Assembly (NCBI RefSeq): GCF_000173915.1
Contig: NZ_ACDZ02000009.1
Location: forward strand, 62,001 to 126,000
Length of the DNA stretch: 64,000 bases
From: Gemella haemolysans ATCC 10379
GTDB lineage: Bacteria > Bacillota > Bacilli > Staphylococcales > Gemellaceae
Direction: 5' to 3'
Below the pieces are notes generated by a model, which saw nothing but the letters and a program-made list of their open reading frames with translations, was not told where the DNA came from and searched no databases. A program made the translations under genes and the position numbers. Positions 1 through 8,221 of this stretch are shown here, piece by piece (within the stretch, counting starts at the first letter, position 1; the number at the start of each line of letters is the position of its first letter).

Positions 1-204
1 ATTATTAAGAGTGCTTCTGCTGCTGTTGGTCGTGACTTACCTTACGTTATCGCACCACGTCGTGCAGGAGATATCGCTGCATGTTATGCAGATGCTTCAA
101 AAGCTAAAGAAGAACTTGGTTGGGAAGCACAATACGATGTAAAACGTATGTGTGAAGACTCATGGAGATGGCAAAGTAAACATCCAAATGGATTTGCTGA
201 CTAA
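1..204 (+). CDS. galE: UDP-glucose 4-epimerase, C-terminal end (partial)
   Basis: The frame is open from the first base and ends TAA at 202-204, giving 67 residues. They include APRRAGDIAACYADASKA and KEELGWEAQYDV, the typical end of GalE, an NAD-dependent short-chain dehydrogenase interconverting UDP-glucose and UDP-galactose (and often the GlcNAc/GalNAc pair). The catalytic and NAD-binding parts lie outside the window. UDP-galactose from GalE is the substrate of the Glf encoded at 45.3-46.4 kb, so the gene fits the surface-polysaccharide context. A rho-independent terminator follows. Confidence 0.85.
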   Translation: MIKSASAAVGRDLPYVIAPRRAGDIAACYADASKAKEELGWEAQYDVKRMCEDSWRWQSKHPNGFAD

Positions 205-233
205 AACCTATTAATAAATATTATAAAAAATAC

Positions 234-264
234 TCGGGGTTGGATTTTTCCAACTCCGAATTTA
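234..264 (+). terminator. rho-independent terminator of galE
   Basis: A 10-bp stem (TCGGGGTTGG pairing with CCAACTCCGA, one G-T pair) around a T-rich loop is followed by a T-rich run, 30 bases after the galE stop. Its core resembles the hairpin at 30322-30365. Confidence 0.8.
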
Positions 265-299
265 TTTTATAATCATAAATTTTTAAACTAATAAAAATA

Positions 300-337
300 A
301 AAAGCAAGACTGTGAATTTCTTCACAAACTTGCTTTT
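300..337 (-). terminator. terminator of the C39-like peptidase gene
   Basis: AAAGCAAG and TGTGAA pair with TTCACA and CTTGCTTT around a short loop. The right arm runs into the stop codon of the minus-strand gene at 336, and an A-rich run on the plus strand (U-run in the minus transcript) follows. galE and the peptidase converge here, so it may work both ways. Confidence 0.7.
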
Positions 338-1022
338 ATTTATATACTACCATAAATGGACCACCCGCAGAATTGTCCTCTAGTTCCATACTACGTTGAT
401 CCCAAATATCATCAACGTTGTACCATTTATTCGTTCTTTCTGGATTATCTGGATCAATCGCAAGAGTTTTACCATTTTGGTAACCACTTAGAACTATCGC
501 ATGCGTGCTATAACCTTTTACAAAAATCCCATGACCTACAGCACCATAGACAATATTTCCATTTTGCAATGCAGCTTTTAGATCATCTTTAGAATTAACA
601 ACACGATAGTTACATCCCCAGTGTTCAATAGCTGCAACAGCTCCAAGACTAGAAGTCCCTGTGAACAACGTATTCATCTCCATAGATGTATCATAAATAT
701 AATCAGCAACCTGAACAGGTGTAACATTCTCCTTTAGACCAGAAATAATCATCGATAACGATGTAGGCACGCAACCTGTAGTCTTCATATTAGAGATTCC
801 ATATCTCTTAGAACTCCATCTCGCATCCGCTTGATAATATTGTGGAAGTTTTACAGGTTTTACGAAATCTTTAGATTTTTCATCGTAAAGATGACTTATA
901 CTATCTTCATTTGAGAAATACTCCCATTTACCTTGCTGATCTTTTATCCAATCAGCCTTAACATGTCCTGTTCCAGTTAGTAATAAGCTACCTACTAGAA
1001 AAACACCTATACTCTTTTTCAT
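336..1022 (-). CDS. secreted C39-like cysteine peptidase
   Basis: The 228-residue protein has a signal peptide (MKKS, then a hydrophobic stretch to about residue 23). A short WIKDQQGKWEYF motif follows that resembles one degenerate choline-binding-type repeat. The rest fits the peptidase C39-like family (Peptidase_C39_2): candidate catalytic Cys84 in TTGCVPTS, His174 in YSTHAIVLSGY and Asp190 in AIDPDNP. It probably cleaves or cross-processes cell-surface material outside the cell; the substrate is unknown. ATG has a GGAGGTG ribosome site. Its companions are a GT2 gene and a choline-binding glucosaminidase on the same strand, which suggests a wall-related role. Confidence 0.7.
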   Translation of the reverse strand: MKKSIGVFLVGSLLLTGTGHVKADWIKDQQGKWEYFSNEDSISHLYDEKSKDFVKPVKLPQYYQADARWSSKRYGISNMKTTGCVPTSLSMIISGLKENVTPVQVADYIYDTSMEMNTLFTGTSSLGAVAAIEHWGCNYRVVNSKDDLKAALQNGNIVYGAVGHGIFVKGYSTHAIVLSGYQNGKTLAIDPDNPERTNKWYNVDDIWDQRSMELEDNSAGGPFMVVYK

Positions 1023-1091
1023 AAACCTGTCACCTCCATTTTTTCTAATAATTTCACTTTAAATTATACTATTTTTAATCAATAAAAACAA

Positions 1092-1150
1092 ATGAGAGGA
1101 ACTCAAAAATCGTAATTTCATAAAAATAAATTTTTTGAGCCACTACCATC
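1092..1150. repeat. dispersed intergenic palindrome, copy A
   Basis: Imperfect palindrome with arms GGAACTCAAAAAT and ATTTTTTGAGCCAC. It belongs to a family also found at 4088, 6855, 8128, 28688 and 30247. It sits between the GT2 stop and the C39 peptidase start on the same strand, so it could also act as a terminator or a processing hairpin. Confidence 0.55.
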
Positions 1151-1160
1151 ATCTTATCTT

Positions 1161-2162
1161 TTATCTTTTATAATATTCCTTCTTCCAGCTAAAGCCTTTA
1201 ACTAATCCAACTAAAGTTCCTAAACCATAACTGAAATGAACTAAAAATAGTAAGATTGGAATTAACAACATCGTTGCGTTGAATTTATTATTAATAATAG
1301 TCATCAATGTAACGAGAATTGTAAATAATCCATAAGCAACCGCAAGAAGTACAGTGAATAACTTCGTCATCGGCAGCATCAATAAACTAAAAATTATTCC
1401 TAAAACAAATACAAAAGGAACGAAATGGAAGATAGAGAAGGCCTTAGGATAAACATGACTTACCTTACCAATCCAATATCCGTTCGAATATTTTTGTTTC
1501 AACATTCTATTTACTGTAGGTCTCGTATATTGGTACGATAGTATATCATTGCTATAACGAATCTTATAACCATTTTTTCTAATTCGATAATGCAGTTCAT
1601 TATCTTCAACACGACCTACTTTTTCATCCAGTAATCCAATCTTATCAAATATTTCCTTTTTGTACATTCCTTGGAAAACTGAACTTACATAACGTCTAGA
1701 AGTCTGTTTACGATAATTCGCTATTCCACTACCGAACATATTTTCCTCGACCAATAATAATGTTTTACTTAAATTATCTTCATTCTCAATAATATTAGGT
1801 CGCGGTCCTCCACAAACATCTTCTCCACTCTCAATAACTTTAACATTATTCTCAATAAAGTTCTCGGTAATATGTGAATGACAGTCTACTTTAAGAATAC
1901 ATTCTCCTCTTGCAGCTTTTATACCCACATTCATACCAGCTGACAATATTACCTTAGGATTTTTCAATAATACTACATCGTAAAAATCATGATTACTAGC
2001 TTTGAAATCTTCTAATATCTTCCAGCTTTTATCTTTTGACATCCCATCTATAAATATTAACTCTATCTTGCTGTGATCATATGTCTGATTTTTAAAATCT
2101 TCTATTAATCTTGGTAAAAACTTTTCCTCATTTAAAAGTCCGATTACAACCGAAACTAACAT
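1161..2162 (-). CDS. family 2 glycosyltransferase with C-terminal membrane segments
   Basis: A GT-A fold begins at once (VSVVIGLLNEEKFLPRLI) with FIDGMSKDKSW and a metal-binding-like VDCHSH. Q..RPTVNRMLKQKY resembles the acceptor-site region of ExoA-like enzymes, and about three hydrophobic segments follow near the C-terminus, so it acts at the inner face of the membrane on an unknown lipid-linked acceptor. A longer frame begins at a TTG at 2180, but the ATG at 2162 has AAAGGAG seven bases upstream and is chosen, giving 333 residues. It lies between the autolysin and the C39 peptidase genes. The sugar and polymer are unknown. Confidence 0.75.
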   Translation of the reverse strand: MLVSVVIGLLNEEKFLPRLIEDFKNQTYDHSKIELIFIDGMSKDKSWKILEDFKASNHDFYDVVLLKNPKVILSAGMNVGIKAARGECILKVDCHSHITENFIENNVKVIESGEDVCGGPRPNIIENEDNLSKTLLLVEENMFGSGIANYRKQTSRRYVSSVFQGMYKKEIFDKIGLLDEKVGRVEDNELHYRIRKNGYKIRYSNDILSYQYTRPTVNRMLKQKYSNGYWIGKVSHVYPKAFSIFHFVPFVFVLGIIFSLLMLPMTKLFTVLLAVAYGLFTILVTLMTIINNKFNATMLLIPILLFLVHFSYGLGTLVGLVKGFSWKKEYYKR

Positions 2163-2177
2163 AATTATCTCCTTTAT

Positions 2178-2222
2178 CAAAAAGGAAGCTAGATTAACAT
2201 ACTAACCTAGCCCTTCCTTTCT
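2178..2222 (-). terminator. terminator of the LytB-like gene
   Basis: AAAGGAAG-CTAG pairs with CTAG-CCTTCCTTT just after the glucosaminidase stop on the minus strand. It overlaps the region just upstream of the GT2 start, so the GT2 ribosome site comes immediately after the hairpin. Confidence 0.6.
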
Positions 2223-3982
2223 TATCTATCTTTTCTTCCTAAGTTTTCATTAGCACTGAACATTATACTCGCGATAGACTCACCCCAATATGGCGCAGTC
2301 GCGTAGTTAACATTCATACCACCTGCTTTGTTTCCTAAGTATGCTCCGTTAGCTGGATACCCAGAATTGTGCAGATACTTAGAATTAATCCAACGTGCAG
2401 CACCCATAATACCACTATCTACATCATCAAATTTAGTCGCAGAAGTATATGGAGTATCATCATATGCAGAAATTCCAAAGAAGTTATTTTTATCTTTAGC
2501 AATCTTACTTCTTCCCCAAGCACTCTCTAAAGCACTATGCGCCACTAGATATAAAGCATTAACTCCATATCTTTGTTCAGCAGCTTTAAATGTAGCTCCT
2601 TTACCAGCTAATTTACTATCATTAGCTCCCATTAGGCTGTATAGTCTATTAATATCAGCCGCAGTATAGTTCGTTCTAGATTTTAAATTAGAGAATTGGA
2701 ATGGGTGATCTAATTTAAATGTTCCAAAGTTAATACCATCTGCTGAATAATATGATTTACCAACTTGCATATTCGCATTGTGATAAGCAACCATTACTTT
2801 AGAATACGGAGAATATCTGTGATAAACATATTTCCCATCACTTACGTAATCTGGGATAAATGTATTATTAGAGTTAATTGCAGTTACTTGACTAGCATTA
2901 ACATAACCTGTAAGTCCCGCTACTTGAACAGGGATCCTACCATTCGCAGTAGATCTGTTATCTCTAAATAATACTGTATCTTTAGAAACGTGAGATAAGA
3001 TACGACCATTCGCATCATATACGGGAATATATAATGACGTTACTTTGTAATAACTTGAATAGTTTATACCTTGTCCTGCATTTTTAACCCATGCTCCTGA
3101 ACCATCTACATAATAACGTCCGTTATCTACCCACGCATTAGTAGCCATTTTTCCATCAGCACCTAACCAGTAGTTACCTGCCCATTTATTACGAGCTAAT
3201 GTTCCGTTTTCATAATAATACCAAGTGTTACCTTCTTTTACCCAACCTTGTTTTTTCTCCACAGGTTTAGCCACTTCTGGTTTCTTAGCATCTTTTACCC
3301 ATGCTCCATTTACCCCTACGTAGTAACGTCCACCATCTACCCATGAACTTGTAGCCATTTTCCCATCAGCTCCAACCCAATATGTACTGCTAATCCATTT
3401 GTTACGAGCTAGTGTTCCATTTTCATAATAATACCAAGTACTTCCTTCTTTTATCCAGCCGTTCTTTTTCACTTCTAGTTTTACTTCTTGCTTCTTAGCA
3501 GATTTATCCCATAAACCATTTGCTCCTACGTAATAACGTCCATTATCTACCCATGAGTTTGTCGCCATTCTGCCGTCGGTTCCTAACCAATAGCTTCCTA
3601 TCCAAGCATTTCTAACAATATTTCCTTGGTAATAATAGTTCCATGCTGAACCATTTTGAACCCAACCTTGTTTCTTAACTTCTGGTTTTGTTACAGCAGG
3701 TTTTTGAGCACCTTTAACCCAAAGTCCATTACTCCCTACGTAGTAGCGTCCGCCATCTACCCAAGCGTTAGTCGCCATTCTTCCATCGGCTCCTAACCAG
3801 TAATTTCCTGACCAAGCATTTCTTGCTAATGTTCCATTTTGATTATAAAAGTACCAAGCATTTCCAGTTTTAACCCAACCTTGTGCAGCTAAAACGTCAC
3901 TATTAGCCACTGCGTTCACAGCCATTGGTGTAGCTAATACCGTTAATACTCCTAGTCCTAATTTAAGTTTATTTCTTCCCAT
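2222..3982 (-). CDS. LytB-like choline-binding endo-beta-N-acetylglucosaminidase
   Basis: 586 residues. A signal peptide of about 33 residues precedes four repeats of about 58-70 residues (starting near 34, 104, 172 and 245). Each has GWVK..W.Y(Y/F)..NGTLARN.W and YWLGADG.MAT(N/S)(A/S)WVD.GRYYV, the aromatic pattern of choline-binding cell-wall modules. Next comes an SH3-like segment (VPVYDANGRIL, TGYVNASQV) and a GH73 glucosaminidase domain with the likely acid Glu486 in HSALESAWGRS. The order matches pneumococcal LytB, which separates daughter cells by cutting glycan at the septal wall. Choline binding fits the lic genes next door. ATG with an AGAGGAC site; an extended -10 promoter lies upstream. 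Confidence 0.85.
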   Translation of the reverse strand: MGRNKLKLGLGVLTVLATPMAVNAVANSDVLAAQGWVKTGNAWYFYNQNGTLARNAWSGNYWLGADGRMATNAWVDGGRYYVGSNGLWVKGAQKPAVTKPEVKKQGWVQNGSAWNYYYQGNIVRNAWIGSYWLGTDGRMATNSWVDNGRYYVGANGLWDKSAKKQEVKLEVKKNGWIKEGSTWYYYENGTLARNKWISSTYWVGADGKMATSSWVDGGRYYVGVNGAWVKDAKKPEVAKPVEKKQGWVKEGNTWYYYENGTLARNKWAGNYWLGADGKMATNAWVDNGRYYVDGSGAWVKNAGQGINYSSYYKVTSLYIPVYDANGRILSHVSKDTVLFRDNRSTANGRIPVQVAGLTGYVNASQVTAINSNNTFIPDYVSDGKYVYHRYSPYSKVMVAYHNANMQVGKSYYSADGINFGTFKLDHPFQFSNLKSRTNYTAADINRLYSLMGANDSKLAGKGATFKAAEQRYGVNALYLVAHSALESAWGRSKIAKDKNNFFGISAYDDTPYTSATKFDDVDSGIMGAARWINSKYLHNSGYPANGAYLGNKAGGMNVNYATAPYWGESIASIMFSANENLGRKDR

Positions 3983-4020
3983 TTTTTATAGTCCTCTTTA
4001 TTCATTGTTATGCATTGATA

Positions 4021-4049
4021 ATTATACCATAATTAAACCATCTTTAAGG
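4021..4049 (-). promoter_or_regulatory. promoter of the LytB-like gene
   Basis: On the minus strand an extended -10 TGGTATAAT (TATAAT at 4021-4026) precedes the ATG by about 38 bases. The -35 is weak (CCTTAA at a 17-base spacing), as is usual when TGn is present. Confidence 0.5.
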
Positions 4050-4087
4050 TTACAATTAGATTATTTTTTATTACATCTATATTACAA

Positions 4088-4146
4088 ATGGGAGTGACTC
4101 AAAAATCGTGATTTCGTAGAAATCGATTTTGTCGAGTCACCCCCGC
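4088..4146. repeat. dispersed intergenic palindrome, copy B (best-preserved)
   Basis: GGAGTGACTCAAAAATCG and CGATTTTGTCGAGTCACCCC flank a centre of about 16 bases. The outer arms GTGACTC and GAGTCAC are perfect complements. It lies between the licC terminator and the autolysin promoter, with no coding sequence. Confidence 0.7.
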
Positions 4147-4295
4147 ATAGTTTATTAAATATGTAAAAAATTTTATAAAGCGAATTTAGATATCAATAAA
4201 CCACTGCGTCTATGAGTTCTCATATACACTTTGTTAAAATTTAGGACTTTTAGATTAACTCCAGTATTCACCTAAGTTATAATCAGAATAATAAA

Positions 4296-4331
4296 AAAAA
4301 AGAATGGAGATTAATTCTCGCATTCTTTTTT
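4296..4331 (-). terminator. terminator of the licABC operon
   Basis: Minus-strand hairpin: AAGAATG and GAGA pair with TCTC and CATTCTT, one base bulged. Nine U residues follow in the transcript (A-run at 4293-4301). The licC stop lies within the hairpin. Confidence 0.75.
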
Positions 4332-5006
4332 CAATATTTCTTCTAATTTGTTGTAGTCTTTAACACTATCAATCTCATAGATGCTATTAGGTTCTAATTC
4401 TTCTACATAAACATCTAATTTCTCGATATTATCTTTAACCATATTATCCCAGTACAAGTTCATGAACTCGTTACTTTCATAAGCTTTGTCGATAAAGCTC
4501 ACGATTTTCTCTGCAGTTTCTTTATCCCAGAAAGATACCCCACTTAGGATTCTTCCTGCTTTACTGTCTACGATAATATCTTGTACTTTATAATCATCAC
4601 CATAGATTAAGAACCATTCATTCTCACAATCTTCACGATAAACACTGAAATATGTCGAACGATCGATATCAGCTCTAAACATATTTTTGAATAAATAGTT
4701 ATCAGCATCGATTACATAGCTGTCCGCTAATTTTTCCTTAACTAAGTATAATGAGTAGAAGTTATTATACTCAGCGTATTTATCGTTAAATACTAACTCT
4801 ACATCATACTTTTCTTTTAAATAATCGAATTTCTCATGTAAATATCCAACAACAACTATTATTTCATCTATACCTTTTTCTTTTAAAAATTCTATTTGAT
4901 ACTCCACGAGTGGCTTATCTTTAACCTTTATCAAAGCCTTTGGAGTATTGTCTGTCATCGGTCTAAGGCGTGTTCCTAAACCTGCAGCCAATATAATTGC
5001 CTTCAT
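4311..5006 (-). CDS. licC: CTP:phosphocholine cytidylyltransferase
   Basis: 231 residues of the nucleotidyltransferase family: MKAIILAAGLGTRLRPMT and PKALIKV at the N-terminus bind nucleotide, YVIDADNYL carries the metal-binding Asp, and the C-terminal part contains the substrate-side W(D) residues of LicC (for example FWDKET and NLYWDNMV). LicC makes CDP-choline from phosphocholine and CTP in the cytoplasm, the donor for LicD. Third gene of licA-licB-licC, 10 bases after licB. A GAGGAG site lies rather far (about 13 bases) from the ATG. Confidence 0.93.
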   Translation of the reverse strand: MKAIILAAGLGTRLRPMTDNTPKALIKVKDKPLVEYQIEFLKEKGIDEIIVVVGYLHEKFDYLKEKYDVELVFNDKYAEYNNFYSLYLVKEKLADSYVIDADNYLFKNMFRADIDRSTYFSVYREDCENEWFLIYGDDYKVQDIIVDSKAGRILSGVSFWDKETAEKIVSFIDKAYESNEFMNLYWDNMVKDNIEKLDVYVEELEPNSIYEIDSVKDYNKLEEILKKECEN

Positions 5007-5016
5007 TATCTATTTG

Positions 5017-5895
5017 TTACTCCTCTCTAACAATAACATAAACACCTAATATGATAATAATAGATGTAATCACTAATTGTAAATTCACCTCTAATGCAAC
5101 AAAAATCATCGAGAATAATATTGTCCAAACAACATAGCTGACATTAAGTCCTGTTGCCTTTGCCGGTTCTAATCTATTAATCGCCATATAGTATAGAATA
5201 TAAGATACCATATTACTAACTACGAAGAAAACGATAAGACCCCCGAATTTTACATCAAGACTAGTCTCAATTCCTAATCCGTTAAATGAGATTATTACTA
5301 AATACGCTAGAAATGATGTCACCTGACGAATTAATAAAGTCTCAAGCTCATTTAAGTTGTTTTTCATCGCATATGAACTAAGTACACTCTCACTACCCCA
5401 TGCAACTGCACAAATTAATGCGAACATAAATCCAAGATAAAATGATTCAACCTGTTCACTCTTATAACTTTGGATGAAAATACCAACAATAATAAGTGCA
5501 AGCCCTAAAATCGTTTTTGATGAAACTTTATTTTTTAAAAATATAACAGCTAGTATCACCGACACAGCAGGATAAATTGCTGTAATTGAAGATGTCAAAC
5601 CACTTCCTATATACTTCACCGCATATAAATTACATTGCATTCCAATAGGCCCCGCAAGTAGCGCACCTACAATAACACTAACACTTTTTATATTCGTAAA
5701 AATCTTGAAATTTATTCTTTTATACTTAATTAAAATAATCGCCAGTAGAACAAAAATACTAATAAAATCATGAACTACTGCAACCGCAAAAGGCGAAATA
5801 TTATAAAATGAAAATATATACGCGCTTATCGCAAGCCCTAAACCCCAAAACATACCAGACAAAAGTCCAGCTGAAACACCTACTTTATTTTTCAT
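5017..5895 (-). CDS. licB: choline uptake permease, DMT/EamA family
   Basis: 292 residues with about ten hydrophobic helices and the opening SAGLLSGMFWGLGLAISAYIF found in LicB. LicB is a drug/metabolite-type (EamA) transporter that imports choline from the host environment for LicA. The frame overlaps licA by 11 bases and precedes licC by 10, so the three are translationally coupled. ATG with GGAG about 13 bases upstream. The position between the kinase and the cytidylyltransferase secures the choline assignment. Confidence 0.92.
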   Translation of the reverse strand: MKNKVGVSAGLLSGMFWGLGLAISAYIFSFYNISPFAVAVVHDFISIFVLLAIILIKYKRINFKIFTNIKSVSVIVGALLAGPIGMQCNLYAVKYIGSGLTSSITAIYPAVSVILAVIFLKNKVSSKTILGLALIIVGIFIQSYKSEQVESFYLGFMFALICAVAWGSESVLSSYAMKNNLNELETLLIRQVTSFLAYLVIISFNGLGIETSLDVKFGGLIVFFVVSNMVSYILYYMAINRLEPAKATGLNVSYVVWTILFSMIFVALEVNLQLVITSIIIILGVYVIVREE

Positions 5896-6754
5896 AACTT
5901 TCTACATACTCCTTTAAATTCTTAACCGCTCTTAGATACCTATCTTTACCATACGTTCCAAAATCCGCACCCTGTTCTTCTTTATAAATCGTCCACAGAC
6001 TCCACAAGAAGTCCTGTAATATCTTATAAATCATAATCTTAGCTACACTAACTGGAGTATCTTCGCTAAAATACACTTTAAAAAACTCTCCTTCTTCAGC
6101 CTTTCTGAAATTAGACTCTAAGAAAAGGGCCGCTAAATCCCACATTGGATCATTCATTGAAGAATACTCCCAATCGATAAGATACACTCGACCATTTTTG
6201 TCTTCGATAAAATTTTCAGGAACAAGATCGATATGACAAGATTTTCTATCAACACCAATCTCTTCTAGATGGTTTTGTAGAGAAAATACCTTCTCCCTTA
6301 TCTTCTGATAATACGGATAGCTGATATTACCTTCAATTAGATTTTCATATTTTTTAATCTCGTCAAAGACTCTGAATTCACCTTCAAGAACCTTCCCAGA
6401 ACTATGCACTTTTCTAAGAATATTCGCAACTTCTTCCTTCTTCGCTTTTAAGTAATGCGCATCAAAAGTTGTTGCATTCTCAATGTATTCATTTACCTTT
6501 ATTCCAGATTCAATATCAAAGATATAGTTTTTTACATCTAAACCTAAATCAGCAAGATTCGCAAGATTATTTTTCTCCGCAACCCTATCGATCAACTTAT
6601 CAGTCCCTTTACCAAAGAACTTAACTATATATTTGTTACTTGTAGTCTCCACCAGGTAATTACTATTCGTCATACCACCTAGTTGTTCTACTTTTACTAC
6701 TTCCTCAGATTCAGTAAGTAGTTTTTCTATTTTACTTTTTATTAGTTGTTTCAA
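5885..6754 (-). CDS. licA: choline kinase
   Basis: 289 residues of the choline/ethanolamine kinase fold. The catalytic loop is HIDLVPEN (His174, Asp176, Asn181) and the metal-binding DWEYS starts at Asp194, with ATP-lobe residues GGMTNSNYLVE near the start. It phosphorylates imported choline, trapping it as phosphocholine. The start is TTG (minus-strand codon at 6752-6754) with AAGAGG seven bases upstream; no ATG lies near it. First gene of licABC, with a clear promoter about 40 bases upstream. Confidence 0.92.
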   Translation of the reverse strand: MKQLIKSKIEKLLTESEEVVKVEQLGGMTNSNYLVETTSNKYIVKFFGKGTDKLIDRVAEKNNLANLADLGLDVKNYIFDIESGIKVNEYIENATTFDAHYLKAKKEEVANILRKVHSSGKVLEGEFRVFDEIKKYENLIEGNISYPYYQKIREKVFSLQNHLEEIGVDRKSCHIDLVPENFIEDKNGRVYLIDWEYSSMNDPMWDLAALFLESNFRKAEEGEFFKVYFSEDTPVSVAKIMIYKILQDFLWSLWTIYKEEQGADFGTYGKDRYLRAVKNLKEYVESYEK

Positions 6755-6791
6755 TGTAAAACCTCTTTTCTACATTACAATATTACTTATA

Positions 6792-6811
6792 ATTATAACA
6801 CAAAATGTAAT
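6792..6811 (-). promoter_or_regulatory. licA promoter with shared -10/upstream motif
   Basis: The minus strand reads ACATTTTGTGTTATAAT (-10 at 6792-6797). The same 17 bases stand in front of the acyltransferase gene at 8063-8079. ACA-TTT-TGT is a small dyad just upstream of the -10. Confidence 0.5.
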
Positions 6812-6854
6812 AACTAAAAGACTTTTTACTATAATTTTTCATTGATAATAAAAA

Positions 6855-6908
6855 AGAGAATGACTCAAAAATTACGATTTTAAAAATCAATTTTACTAAG
6901 TCTCACCC
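6855..6908. repeat. dispersed intergenic palindrome, copy C
   Basis: GAATGACTCAAAAAT and ATTTTACTAAGTCTCAC flank a centre containing TAAAAATC, matching copy B with a few changes. It lies between the acyltransferase stop and the licA promoter. Confidence 0.6.
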
Positions 6909-6929
6909 TAATCCTATTTCTAAAATATA

Positions 6930-7964
6930 TTAAACAACTTTCATAATATTCTTTTCAAGAACAATTATTAATTTTTTTATATAATATGCAGAAACAATAC
7001 TAACAAATAATACAACAATAGTATAAAGTACATCATTTACACCTGATGAAACAAAAAACTTACCAAGATAATGCATAACTAAGCCATGAATCATATACAT
7101 TTCAAATGAAATATCTCCTAAAAAACCAAGATATTTATTCGAAAAGTTGAGTTTATTTATCAATAGTAAGAAATAAACTACAAAAACCATTGTGCAGATA
7201 TTTCCAACTATTCCATAATAAACATATTTATTTGTAATCCCAATATTTTTCATAATAACTTCATAATGACGAAATACGTACATTAGTATACTAAATGAAA
7301 CAAGAAAAATAAAATAATTTTTTTCTAGAAACTTATCTATATAAACCCTGTTTTTCATCCAGAATACACCTAATAAAAATGCCATTATACTAACATATTC
7401 CCAATCTCCATGATTTTGATATGCTTTCCAAAAAATATAAACTAATGTCAGAAATACTAGTTTATATTCAGCTATTTTTGAATCTTTCCCCACAAAAGAA
7501 ACATAGAAAATAACATATAAAACTATTATGCTGTTTATAAACCAACCATTGTAAATTATATTGCTGTGATCTTTCCAGAAAGATAGGAAAAAATCTACAT
7601 TAACAACTTCCCCTAATGTCGCTCTATAAATAACATAAATGACTATAAAAATAAAAAACGGTATAAATATTCTAACCAATCTTTTCTTTAAGAAATTCTC
7701 CATATAAGTTGAGTTGTTACTATACTGGAAATACAGTCCATAACCAGACAGAAAGAAAAATAATGAAACAATATATCGTCCCATGTATTCAAAATTCGAA
7801 AAATTTTCACCAGTAGTTATTTTCTGAGAAATGTGGTGAAAAATTATAAATAAAGCTAAGAGTCCCTTTAGTGATTTAGTTGATTTATTACTTAAATAAT
7901 CGACATCTGTTCTTGGTATAAGATAAACAAATAATGAAATTAGTAATAATATAAAAATATCCAC
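6930..7964 (-). CDS. membrane O-acyltransferase (acyltransferase 3 family)
   Basis: 344 residues with about ten hydrophobic segments. The family marker is an early loop SLKGLLALFIIFHHISQK with His in the first segment region, followed by FFFLSGYGLYFQYS and FEMYMIHGLVMHYLG near the end. Acyltransferase-3 proteins move acetyl or other acyl groups onto cell-surface sugars or polymers. Start is GTG (7962-7964) with AAGGAG six bases upstream. Between tarIJ and licABC it probably modifies teichoic acid, but the acceptor cannot be read from sequence. Confidence 0.8.
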   Translation of the reverse strand: MDIFILLLISLFVYLIPRTDVDYLSNKSTKSLKGLLALFIIFHHISQKITTGENFSNFEYMGRYIVSLFFFLSGYGLYFQYSNNSTYMENFLKKRLVRIFIPFFIFIVIYVIYRATLGEVVNVDFFLSFWKDHSNIIYNGWFINSIIVLYVIFYVSFVGKDSKIAEYKLVFLTLVYIFWKAYQNHGDWEYVSIMAFLLGVFWMKNRVYIDKFLEKNYFIFLVSFSILMYVFRHYEVIMKNIGITNKYVYYGIVGNICTMVFVVYFLLLINKLNFSNKYLGFLGDISFEMYMIHGLVMHYLGKFFVSSGVNDVLYTIVVLFVSIVSAYYIKKLIIVLEKNIMKVV

Positions 7965-8062
7965 TCTGTTCTCCTTTTTAACATCTAAAAAATACCCTTT
8001 GAATTAAAATTTGTTCTCTTTAAAAACACACATAAATATTTTTTAATTCTTCATCACTTAGC

Positions 8063-8079
8063 ATTATAACACAAAATGT
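8063..8079 (-). promoter_or_regulatory. promoter of the tarIJ-licABC acyltransferase
   Basis: Minus strand ACATTTTGTGTTATAAT, identical over 17 bases to the licA promoter. The -10 TATAAT is at 8063-8068, about 100 bases before the GTG start. Confidence 0.5.
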
Positions 8080-8127
8080 GGTAATTCATAGAAATAATAT
8101 TACTTGTTTTAATATTACAAGATACAA

Positions 8128-8170
8128 AGGTGACTCAGAAAACCATCTTAATAGATTTCCATGAACCACC
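8128..8170. repeat. dispersed intergenic palindrome, copy D (decayed)
   Basis: AGGTGACTCAGAAAACC and GGTT-like right arm (CATGAACCACCT) retain the outer GTGACTC start and a complementary but eroded end. It lies downstream of tarJ copy 1. Confidence 0.4.
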
Positions 8171-8221
8171 TAAATAATTTTATTCTATTGTATTAATTAT
8201 CAAAAGAAAAAACTTTCTTTA

